DNA from: Nostoc sp. GT001 | GTDB lineage: Bacteria > Cyanobacteriota > Cyanobacteriia > Cyanobacteriales > Nostocaceae | Assembly: GCF_030382115.1 (NCBI RefSeq) | Contig: NZ_JAUDRJ010000003.1 | Location: 4,521,843-4,546,314 of the forward strand | Length of the DNA stretch: 24,472 nt | Reading direction: 5' to 3' | Part shown: piece by piece, positions 17,234 to 24,472 of the stretch | How positions within the stretch are numbered: the first letter of the stretch is position 1 | How the letters are laid out: every line of letters begins with the position of its first letter | Translations under genes and position numbers: made by a program | Notes under the pieces: model-generated | Told to the model about the DNA's origin: nothing | The model's input: only the letters and a program-made list of their open reading frames with translations | The model's database searches: none

Positions 17234-20200
17234 TTATTCTGCATCATCATCAATCACTGCACTGCGGTCGAGTAGTAATAAGTTCCGAAGTTGGTCTGTA
17301 TCCATTTCGGTCAACCATTCTTCACCAGCACCTACAACTTGTTCAGCTAGTTGTTTTTTACTTTCAATCATGTCATGAATTTTTTCTTCTAAAGTGCCTG
17401 TGCAAACAAATTTATGTACTTGCACATTCCGGGTTTGACCAATCCGAAATACTCTATCTGTGGCTTGATTTTCCACGGCTGGATTCCACCATCTATCAAA
17501 GTGGAATACATGATTTGCTCGTGTTAAATTCAGTCCGACACCACCCGCTTTCAGAGAAAGAATCATAATTGGCGGCTCTTGAGGATCGTGTTGAAAACGG
17601 TCGATCATTTCCTCACGTTGTTTTTTGCTGGTGCTACCATATAAAAACAATATTTCTCGCCCAAGCTGTTTTTCTAAATAGGGTTTAAGTAATTTACCCC
17701 ACTCAGCAAACTGTGTGAAAATTAAAGCTCTATCGCTTTCTGCTAAAACTTCTTCTAACATTTCTTCTAGCCGCAGAAGTTTGGCTGAATTATGTTGTTC
17801 TAATGTCGCTTGTTTCAAATATTGGGCTGGGTGATTGCAGATTTGTTTGAGTTTGATTAACAAAGCCAAAATCATCCCCCGACGTTGCAATCCTTCAGCA
17901 GATTCAATCTCTATTAAAGATTGTTCTACAACTTGTTGATAAAGTGCAGCTTGTTCACCAGTTAAACCGCAAAATACGGTCATTTCTTGCTTGTCTGGTA
18001 AATCTTGAATTATGTCGCGATCGCTTTTCAATCGCCGCAGTATAAATGGTTGCACTAATGAACGTAACTGAGTCAAAGAAGCCGTATCACCATACTTTTC
18101 AATTGGCATGGCAAATCGACGCTGGAAAAATTGCTTATTGCCTAAATACCCAGGATTGAGAAAATCCAAAATAGACCATAATTCTTGCAGTCTATTTTCT
18201 ACGGGTGTCCCCGTCAATGCAATGCGAAATGTAGCTTCTAATTCCCGCACTGCTTTTGACTGCTTCGCCTCTGGATTTTTCACATTCTGGGCTTCATCTA
18301 AAACTATTATCTGCCAAGATACACTTTGCAATGATTTGATATCTCGATGAAGAAGTGAGTAGCTGGTAACGATTAAATCGTGCTTTTTCACGGCTTCTAA
18401 AAACGCTTTCCCTTTTGGGCGTTTGTCACCGTGATATTGCAAAATTTTCAGGCTTGGTGCAAATTTATTGACTTCCCTTTCCCAGTTGCCTAAAACCGAA
18501 GTTGGACAAACTAGCAGTGTTGGATTTTCTAGTGCATCTTGTTCTTTTAAGTGCAGCAGAAAAGCAATGAATTGGACAGTGTTATGGCAAATAATATTGT
18601 TAGCGACAAAATTATGATGTTCGCTAACTTCAAAGTCATAAACCCATCCATCATAATCTATCTCTTCTATTGATTCTATCCGGCAATAAAATACCTCTTG
18701 GTCGAGAAGACATTGCAAAGACTGTCTTGTTAAGCTCAACTGTTCTAAATCTAGGTTGCTATATGCTGTCAGGGTTTGAGTTGTCCACTTGGAAGGTTTG
18801 AGTAGCTGATACTGTTCTTGGGCTTCTCCACTGATAATACGGTTCATCCCAGCTATTACTCGCCGTAAACTATCTCTAGAAAATTGCTGTGAACCATTAA
18901 TGTAAACAGTGTTGTGCATCCCAAAATGCCGCAATGGGAGTCCCGTTGCTATGACTGTTTGGGCAACCATATCAGAAGCAGGAATTCCTTCAATATTTGT
19001 GTTACTGACCAGTTGACAAATTCGTTCTAACTTGCTCTGTTTTTCTAAGTTATTAAAACCAATTTCTTGGATAAATCTGCGGGCAGAATTCCCTCCAATT
19101 ACACCAATATAGTAAGTGCGTAAAGTATGAGTTCCATTAGTGGCACACTTCAGTTTGGGCGATATTCGCAACCAAATGCCGAAGCGCCGCAACAGTGCAG
19201 AAAGTTGCTGAATTAGTAAAGCTGAAGCTGTAGAAATCTCAATACTCCGCATACTAAAAACAACAGCAGATTCAGCATCGAAATAGTTTTGTAAAAATAT
19301 CCGCACACTATCCAAGTCTGCTTGCATAATGAAGGGCGGAATAGATTTTTCTGCCGATAGTTTTCCCCAAATATAACCTTTAGCTTCTAAGAATTCCCGA
19401 TAGGCTTGGCTATTAACTCGAAGAGAAGCAACTCTGTTAGGGAAGGTAGAGATATTAGGGCTGTTAATTTTGAGGTTATAGCGCTTTTGAATGCGTTGGC
19501 AAGTCTGGAGTAGATCCTCTAATACTCTGGTGTCTTTTTGGGATATTGTGACTCTTCCCACATCGGGTAGTTCATGCCCTTCAGCAATCTGCCAAGCAAG
19601 AAACTTGACTAAATCAGGGTCTTGTGGTTGTCCATTCCAGAGCGTTTTACTTGGGACACAAACGTAATCGCCCACCTGTAAGTTATTTGTCCAACCTTTA
19701 CTTGTCAGCAACTTATGACGATGAGTGATTGTGATATTGCTACCGTCTTCTAGCGTGATTTTTCGTAATTTCTCGCAGACTTGCTGCCGATACAACTGCC
19801 TAACATTAGCCTGGACAATTTTGCCAGTTTTTTCATCTATGGAATTAACTAGTAATTGTTCTTTAGGGTTAGCCCAAAATCCTTCGCCGTCAAATTCTGT
19901 TTCTCCAGCATGAGTTGTCCAGATTGTCTCGGCTGTGCGTAACAGTCCACTTGCATTTACTAGAGTATCATTCGCTACGCATTTACCGAGTCCCATATCG
20001 TCAGCGAGACATGCACCTAAGCCCCAACGTTCCAAGAAGGATAGCCAAGCAGCGCCTCGTTCTTGATAGGGTCGCAACTGTCCTTTAAAGCCTGCTGGTG
20101 TCGGTAAAGGTGCGATCGCTTGATTATTATTTAGCGCCCCAATCAACTCTTGCAATGCCCCAGATGCCTCAAAGCTAACCACTGGTAATTTTTCAATTAC

Positions 20201-21943
20201 TTGGGTATCCCCTGTACTGAAACGCAAGGCATCTTCCAGTGAAAGCGCCATTTGGTCTTTGCGAGTGGTAAAAAAGGTTTGGGCTGTTTTGATATCTTGG
20301 GGGCGCAATTCTACCCACTCGCCGTTAATTTCCACTAGGGGACTATTTAAAGCCACAAGTTTATCAAACTCGGCTTTGGAAATAGTCTGTCCGCCAATTG
20401 CCAATTGCCATTGAAAATTTAGTAAACTCTGCAACCCTAAACGTCCCTGCTTTCCTTTTGGGGTTTCGGCAGTAATTTTCAAACCCAAACGATTTGCCCA
20501 TCCTTCACGGTTTGCCAAACTGGGAGGCAAAATTACTCCTAAACCACTGTCTTCCAACCTCCAAGCTACAGCTTTGATAAACTCATAAGCTTGTATGGGG
20601 GTGAGACGAGAAGATTGGGGATATTCGGTTTCAAAGCTGCCTACTATTGTTGGATATAATCGGGAAGCTACACCCAAACCTCGCAAAAATGTTTCCTGTG
20701 GTTGCTCAATTGTCCGATTTTCATAAACCAATCGTTCAACTGGATTGTTCCAAATAGTTGCCGCATCCACTAAAAACTCAGGATTGTCAGCCGCTTGCAG
20801 GAAATATGCTAACGTCCAATCTGTTTCACCGGACTCTGGAGAACGCAGTTGAAAACAGGTACGAAATAGAGTTTTAAGAGTTAATTGGTATTGTAGCGGC
20901 ATAGTCCAAGCCTTGAGTGCCGCTTCCAGTCGTTCTACTTCAATGGCATCTGCATTGACAGTGCCAGATGTACTAGTTAAGGCTTGCAACCACTGTCGTA
21001 CCCCAGGTGGTAAAGATGCGATTGCCTTAGCTTCAATTGGAGGTTGAGAACCTACCATTTCTCGTACTTGGGCATCTATCGTACTGTTGAGAAATCCCAA
21101 AAGTAATTCTTGAGGTTCGGCTGGGAAGTCTACATAAAATAGGGATTGGGGATTAGGGATTGGGGATTGGGAAAACTCTTCTCCAGTCCCTAGTCCCCAG
21201 TCCCCAGTCCCCAGTCCCTCTTGATAAGTGCGACAAACCAACGGCATGGTTGCAGAAAATTTTTCTAGGCGGGTTCCATCTACAGCGCTATCTAGAAGTA
21301 CTTGCCATTTGGCAGCAAATGCACCATCTGATTGTCGGTCAATTGCTGGTAAAAACTTACACCGTGAGATTAAATCTAAACTCCATCGGGCAACCTGTGA
21401 CCAAAAGCGTAAATCTCCACCCAAAAAGGCATCTTCCCCTTTAGCAGCATTTAAGGGAACAGCAGAAAGAAATTTTACTGCTTCGCTGGGGTTGAGACAA
21501 AAACCCTCAACTCGCCACGGTTGCAGATATTGTGGGGAGTCTGTATTTTCCCCCAAGCTGGCAGAATGTACAGGAAAAATCGCTGTTGTTCCTTCATCAC
21601 TGCTTTCTGGGATATAAGTTGGTAGGGCAATGATTTGGGAGTGCGTTGGCAAACTGATTTCAGGCGCACTGGCGGCTTTGCGGGTTCGCCCAGTAGTAGC
21701 GATCGCTTTGCCAACACCAGAGGCAAACGCAACTTGGGGTTTTTGGATGAAGTTGGTAATTGCCATATTCTGAGAACGCAACCACTCACTCAACTCAACT
21801 GATGTCATTGCCAATGGATGTACTGAGATATCTCCAGATCCACTAGACTCTAAATTTACTCGTGGCGATCGCCAAGTTTCCCCCCAAATAAATAAACAAC
21901 CATTTTGATTTTTTAGTAACCAATTACAGTGTAAAATCGCCAT
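17234..21943 (-). CDS. SNF2/Swi2-family DNA-dependent ATPase interrupted by an intein
   Basis: A 1569-residue precursor; without its intein the mature protein is 1102 residues. It is an SF2-superfamily DNA translocase. The N-terminal about 580 residues are the SNF2-associated bacterial N-domain. The ATPase core starts near LRPYQERGAAWLSFLERWG. Walker A is DDMGLGK followed, after the intein, by T. Then come VCPTSVLGNWEREV, VTSYSLLHRD, the Walker B LDEAQN, ALTGTPVENR, LIFTQFAEWGKLL, ILSLKAGGVGLNLTRAN and the arginine-finger motif VENQATDRVFRIGQTRNV. All motifs are intact, so splicing would yield an active enzyme; unspliced protein would lack a functional P-loop. Residues about 242-268 are a short-tandem-repeat insertion. 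It starts at an ATG at 21943, divergent from the GNAT gene. SNF2 plus SWIM is a recurrent bacterial pair. Confidence 0.95.
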   Translation of the reverse strand: MAILHCNWLLKNQNGCLFIWGETWRSPRVNLESSGSGDISVHPLAMTSVELSEWLRSQNMAITNFIQKPQVAFASGVGKAIATTGRTRKAASAPEISLPTHSQIIALPTYIPESSDEGTTAIFPVHSASLGENTDSPQYLQPWRVEGFCLNPSEAVKFLSAVPLNAAKGEDAFLGGDLRFWSQVARWSLDLISRCKFLPAIDRQSDGAFAAKWQVLLDSAVDGTRLEKFSATMPLVCRTYQEGLGTGDWGLGTGEEFSQSPIPNPQSLFYVDFPAEPQELLLGFLNSTIDAQVREMVGSQPPIEAKAIASLPPGVRQWLQALTSTSGTVNADAIEVERLEAALKAWTMPLQYQLTLKTLFRTCFQLRSPESGETDWTLAYFLQAADNPEFLVDAATIWNNPVERLVYENRTIEQPQETFLRGLGVASRLYPTIVGSFETEYPQSSRLTPIQAYEFIKAVAWRLEDSGLGVILPPSLANREGWANRLGLKITAETPKGKQGRLGLQSLLNFQWQLAIGGQTISKAEFDKLVALNSPLVEINGEWVELRPQDIKTAQTFFTTRKDQMALSLEDALRFSTGDTQVIEKLPVVSFEASGALQELIGALNNNQAIAPLPTPAGFKGQLRPYQERGAAWLSFLERWGLGACLADDMGLGKCVANDTLVNASGLLRTAETIWTTHAGETEFDGEGFWANPKEQLLVNSIDEKTGKIVQANVRQLYRQQVCEKLRKITLEDGSNITITHRHKLLTSKGWTNNLQVGDYVCVPSKTLWNGQPQDPDLVKFLAWQIAEGHELPDVGRVTISQKDTRVLEDLLQTCQRIQKRYNLKINSPNISTFPNRVASLRVNSQAYREFLEAKGYIWGKLSAEKSIPPFIMQADLDSVRIFLQNYFDAESAVVFSMRSIEISTASALLIQQLSALLRRFGIWLRISPKLKCATNGTHTLRTYYIGVIGGNSARRFIQEIGFNNLEKQSKLERICQLVSNTNIEGIPASDMVAQTVIATGLPLRHFGMHNTVYINGSQQFSRDSLRRVIAGMNRIISGEAQEQYQLLKPSKWTTQTLTAYSNLDLEQLSLTRQSLQCLLDQEVFYCRIESIEEIDYDGWVYDFEVSEHHNFVANNIICHNTVQFIAFLLHLKEQDALENPTLLVCPTSVLGNWEREVNKFAPSLKILQYHGDKRPKGKAFLEAVKKHDLIVTSYSLLHRDIKSLQSVSWQIIVLDEAQNVKNPEAKQSKAVRELEATFRIALTGTPVENRLQELWSILDFLNPGYLGNKQFFQRRFAMPIEKYGDTASLTQLRSLVQPFILRRLKSDRDIIQDLPDKQEMTVFCGLTGEQAALYQQVVEQSLIEIESAEGLQRRGMILALLIKLKQICNHPAQYLKQATLEQHNSAKLLRLEEMLEEVLAESDRALIFTQFAEWGKLLKPYLEKQLGREILFLYGSTSKKQREEMIDRFQHDPQEPPIMILSLKAGGVGLNLTRANHVFHFDRWWNPAVENQATDRVFRIGQTRNVQVHKFVCTGTLEEKIHDMIESKKQLAEQVVGAGEEWLTEMDTDQLRNLLLLDRSAVIDDDAE
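18581..19981 (-). mobile_element. Intein with degenerate LAGLIDADG endonuclease in the SNF2 Walker A
   Basis: The intein is 467 residues (precursor 655-1121). It begins with Cys (CVANDTLV) straight after GLGK and ends with ICHN before Thr of the P-loop, so it splits GK from T. The splicing blocks are present: Cys1, TxxH in block B (T86-H-R-H89), block F (VYDFEVSEHHNFVANN), and a C-terminal His-Asn with Thr as +1 nucleophile. A homing endonuclease region lies in the middle, with motif 1 FLAWQIAEG (about intein residues 127-135) and motif 2 LQNYFDAES. In both, the catalytic Asp position holds Glu, so nuclease activity is uncertain. Removing 1401 nt keeps the frame. InBase-type SNF2 inteins are known to me; this allele was not checked. 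Confidence 0.93.
21141..21218. repeat. In-frame short tandem repeat within the SNF2 gene
   Basis: The left part (21141-21171) is GGGATTG/GGGATTA heptamers and the right part (21183-21218) is CAGTCCC heptamers, about four or five of each. The arms are partly complementary. The 78 bp are 26 codons and keep the frame, encoding a Gly/Thr/Pro-rich stretch (GLGTGDWGLGTG then SPIPNPQS) that looks like a linker in the N-domain. Confidence 0.75.
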
Positions 21944-22041
21944 TTTCTAACTACTCAGATTTTCCCAAAACTATAGAATTAAAATCAAAGTTATTCTGCT
22001 TTTCGCATCTTCTCAATAAGATTTATTGCCCAACTTTCTTG

Positions 22042-22047
22042 TATAAT
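22042..22047 (+). promoter_or_regulatory. Possible -10 box TATAAT upstream of the GNAT gene
   Basis: A perfect TATAAT lies 40 bp before the ATG at 22087 in the divergent spacer shared with the SNF2 gene. No good -35 hexamer sits at 17 bp, which is common in cyanobacteria. On the other strand TATAGT (21970-21975) could serve the SNF2 gene. Confidence 0.4.
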
Positions 22048-22086
22048 AAATATTTAATTAATTATTCCACATAAACATTGTTAATA

Positions 22087-22632
22087 ATGAATTTTCCCCT
22101 AATTAAAGCCTTAAAGAACGGGATGTTAGTGGAACTGGATTATATGCATCCTCAAGAAAAAGAGGTTGTAAGATCGTTACTCAATGTTGTAATTGTTGAA
22201 GGTAAAACTTATCCCCAAAAGCAACCTCTATCTCCTACAGAATTTTCAGCTTACTGGTTAAGCAAGGATGCCTTTGTTGTCAGGACATCTGTTGTAGATC
22301 CTACACACAAGCCAAAAGAAATATTAGGGGCGTTTAATTTAAAGCCAAACTTTCCCGGTCGGTGTAGCCATATTTGCAACGCTGGTTTTATTGTACAACC
22401 TGGGTTACGCGGTCAAGGTTTAGGACGGTTCATGGGAGAGGCTATGCTTGCGATCGCAGCAAACCTTGGCTACGAAGCAGTGATGTTTAATTTGGTCTTT
22501 GAGACTAATATACCTTCAATTACACTTTGGCAGTCGTTAGGATTTGAGATTATTGGGCGAATTCCGGGCGCGGCGAAGCTAGAGAATGGGCAGGTGGTAG
22601 AGGCGCTAATCCTGTATCACACTTTGGGTTGA
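22087..22632 (+). CDS. GNAT-family N-acetyltransferase
   Basis: A 181-residue acetyltransferase. The acetyl-CoA-binding motif A is QPGLRGQGLGRFMGEAML (about residues 110-127), preceded by the strand GFIV and followed by AVMFNLVFETNIPSITLWQSLGFE, the usual motif B with its terminal Leu-Gly-Phe. The substrate cannot be told from sequence; relatives acetylate amino groups of small molecules or proteins. The frame opens with TTG at 22078, but the ATG at 22087 (MNFPLIKAL) is preferred; there is no strong RBS. It is monocistronic or followed by pnp on the same strand, 101 bp downstream. Confidence 0.85.
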   Translation: MNFPLIKALKNGMLVELDYMHPQEKEVVRSLLNVVIVEGKTYPQKQPLSPTEFSAYWLSKDAFVVRTSVVDPTHKPKEILGAFNLKPNFPGRCSHICNAGFIVQPGLRGQGLGRFMGEAMLAIAANLGYEAVMFNLVFETNIPSITLWQSLGFEIIGRIPGAAKLENGQVVEALILYHTLG

Positions 22633-22733
22633 ATGACTTGTCTATCTTTGTATGTACTAGAAGTCAGCCATAGGGCATAAATGTTAGGATTGCCACAGAA
22701 AGAGAATAGCGAAAGAGAAGGAAAAAAAACTGA

Positions 22734-24472
22734 ATGGCAGAAGTTGATAAGTCAATATCCTTCGATGGCAGGGATATTCGACTGAAAGTAGGCCTATTAG
22801 CTCCCCAGGCAGGTGGGTCGGTTTTGATAGAATCAGGGGACACATCCGTTTTAGTAACGGCTACGCGATCGCAAGCCAGAGAAGGCATTGATTTTCTTCC
22901 CCTTACTGTAGATTATGAAGAAAGGCTATATGCCGCTGGTAGGATTCCCGGCGGGATCATGCGGCGCGAAGGTCGTCCACCAGAAAAAACAATTCTCACC
23001 AGCCGTCTAATAGACCGTCCCATGCGTCCCTTGTTCCCTTCATGGTTACGGGATGACCTGCAAATTATTGCCTTAACGCTGTCGATGGACGAGTTAGTTC
23101 CACCCGATGTGTTAGCAGTTACAGGCGCTTCCATTGCTACCCTGATTGCCCAGATTCCTTTTAATGGGCCAATGGCAGCAGTGCGGGTTGGTTTAGTGGG
23201 AGATGATTTCATTATTAACCCCACTTATGCAGAAACCGAAGCGGGAGATTTGGATCTGGTAGTAGCAGGTTCACCACATGGCGTGATCATGGTGGAAGCG
23301 GGAGCCAATCAGTTGCCAGAGCGAGATATTCTCGAAGCGATTGACTTTGGTTATGAAGCGGTGCGGGATTTAATCAAAGCGCAGCAAGATTTAATTGCAG
23401 AATTGGGTCTAGTAATAGTGCAAGAAGCACCACCAGAAGTAGACCAAACGCTAGAAAATTATATCCGCGATCGCGCCAACGGTCAGATTAAGAAAATCTT
23501 GTCTCAATTTAGTTTGACCAAACCCGAACGCGATGCAGCTTTAGATGTCGTCAAGGATGAAATTGCCGCGACGATTACCGAACTGCCAGAAGAAGACCCC
23601 ATTCGAGTTGCTGCAACTGCAAATAAGAAGGCACTTGGTAACACTTTTAAAGATATTACCAAACACTTCATGCGGCGACAAATCATTGAAGATAACGTCC
23701 GCGTTGATGGTCGTAAACTCGATCAAGTGCGTCCGGTTTCGTGTTTAGTTGATGTCTTACCAAAGCGAGTCCACGGTAGCGGTTTATTTAACCGGGAACT
23801 AACTCAGGTATTATCCACTTGTACTCTGGGTACACCTGGGGATGCTCAAAACCTCAACGATGACATGCAGCTAGATCAGCACAAGCGTTATCTGCATCAT
23901 TACAACTTCCCGCCGTTCTCAGTTGGAGAAACCAAGCCAATGCGTGCCCCAGGAAGGCGCGAAATTGGTCACGGGGCATTGGCAGAACGAGCGATAATAC
24001 CTGTGCTACCGTCCAAAGAACAATTTCCCTACGTGATTCGTATCGTATCGGAAGTACTTTCCTCCAACGGTTCCACCTCAATGGGTTCAGTCTGCGGTTC
24101 CACCCTCGCCTTGATGGATGCTGGTGTACCAATTCTCAAACCCGTTAGTGGCGCGGCAATGGGTCTGATTAAGGAAGGCGACGAAGTACGAGTCCTGACC
24201 GACATTCAAGGCATTGAAGACTTTTTGGGCGACATGGACTTCAAAGTTGCCGGGACGGATACCGGGATTACCGCCTTGCAGATGGATATGAAAATCTCCG
24301 GTTTGTCTTTGGAAGTTATTGCCCAAGCCGTCCACCAAGCCAAAGCAGCCCGGTTGCACATTCTGGAGAAAATGCTCGCGTGCATTGACACGCCACGGAC
24401 TGAAACCTCACCTTATGCTCCACGTCTGTTAACAATCAAGATTGATTCAGACATGATTGGTTTGGTCATCGG
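22734..24472 (+). CDS. pnp: Polyribonucleotide nucleotidyltransferase (PNPase), 5' part
   Basis: PNPase degrades RNA 3' to 5' by phosphorolysis, and in cyanobacteria also adds heteropolymeric tails. The first 579 codons are present and the window ends in the KH domain (SDMIGLVIG). The first RNase PH domain starts at the N-terminus ([20 protein letters not shown]) and has RRIP-region motifs [18 protein letters not shown] and DRPMRPLFP. The all-helical linker is around 260-340, and the second RNase PH domain starts [14 protein letters not shown], with [36 protein letters not shown] and [23 protein letters not shown]. The reading frame is continuous, with no frameshift. GAAGG at 22717-22721 precedes the ATG at some distance. 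The C-terminal S1 domain is outside the window. Confidence 0.95.
   Translation, partial: MAEVDKSISFDGRDIRLKVGLLAPQAGGSVLIESGDTSVLVTATRSQAREGIDFLPLTVDYEERLYAAGRIPGGIMRREGRPPEKTILTSRLIDRPMRPLFPSWLRDDLQIIALTLSMDELVPPDVLAVTGASIATLIAQIPFNGPMAAVRVGLVGDDFIINPTYAETEAGDLDLVVAGSPHGVIMVEAGANQLPERDILEAIDFGYEAVRDLIKAQQDLIAELGLVIVQEAPPEVDQTLENYIRDRANGQIKKILSQFSLTKPERDAALDVVKDEIAATITELPEEDPIRVAATANKKALGNTFKDITKHFMRRQIIEDNVRVDGRKLDQVRPVSCLVDVLPKRVHGSGLFNRELTQVLSTCTLGTPGDAQNLNDDMQLDQHKRYLHHYNFPPFSVGETKPMRAPGRREIGHGALAERAIIPVLPSKEQFPYVIRIVSEVLSSNGSTSMGSVCGSTLALMDAGVPILKPVSGAAMGLIKEGDEVRVLTDIQGIEDFLGDMDFKVAGTDTGITALQMDMKISGLSLEVIAQAVHQAKAARLHILEKMLACIDTPRTETSPYAPRLLTIKIDSDMIGLVI

Noticed and set aside
16298..21943. 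SNF2-SWIM pair as a phage-defence system
   Set aside because: No nuclease, methyltransferase or other defence gene is coupled to it. The pair is widespread in bacteria without such context, and the nearby Uma2 gene faces it convergently.

Overview
The window comes from a cyanobacterial chromosome, most likely a filamentous heterocyst-forming species of the Nostoc/Anabaena group. Evidence: a psbD-psbC operon (D2 and CP43) with ycf4 divergent beside it; about 20 copies of the HIP1 octamer GCGATCGC where less than one is expected by chance; short tandem heptamer/octamer repeats and palindromic repeats between and within genes, typical of Nostocales; and a minCDE cluster with a cyanobacterial MinC. 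It looks like core chromosome with scattered small repeats. There is no prophage, transposase, CRISPR array, rRNA or tRNA that I can recognise.

Layout. 1-2077 (minus): minC-minD-minE division-site cluster; minE is cut by the window edge and minD is split by a one-base frameshift. 2290-4971 (minus): a four-carbon acid sugar kinase family protein, a two-TM/coiled-coil protein with a GTG start, and a DUF29 protein flanked by a direct repeat. 4972-5719: non-coding, with small palindromic repeats. 5720-7423 (plus): a hemerythrin-domain protein and a Gfo/Idh/MocA oxidoreductase, ending at a strong bidirectional terminator shared with the convergent glutamate dehydrogenase gene (minus, to 8965). 9195-11944 (minus): a FabF-like ketoacyl synthase, a cyclophilin-type lipoprotein and ycf4. 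11945-12862: long gap with a candidate structured RNA. 12863-15294 (plus): psbD (one-base frameshift) and psbC (GTG start, 17-nt overlap), closed by a clear terminator. 15424-16278 (plus): a PCP_red-domain mini-protein and a Uma2 nuclease-fold protein. 16298-21943 (minus): a SWIM zinc-finger protein and an SNF2 helicase whose Walker A motif is interrupted by a 467-residue intein. 22087-24472 (plus): a GNAT acetyltransferase and the first 579 codons of pnp.

Functionally the window mixes photosystem assembly (psbD, psbC, ycf4), cell division, RNA turnover, nitrogen/carbon metabolism (GDH with a candidate NtcA site, KAS, DUF1537 kinase) and an SNF2-SWIM pair. The most notable items are the SNF2 intein; a 9-residue repeat (27-bp unit) forming the N-terminus of MinC; the frameshifts in two normally intact core genes, both at similar CT/GCA contexts and so perhaps sequencing artefacts; the candidate RNA upstream of psbD; and a perfect 17-bp inverted repeat inside the ketoacyl synthase gene. 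I did not find a convincing wholly new multi-gene system.
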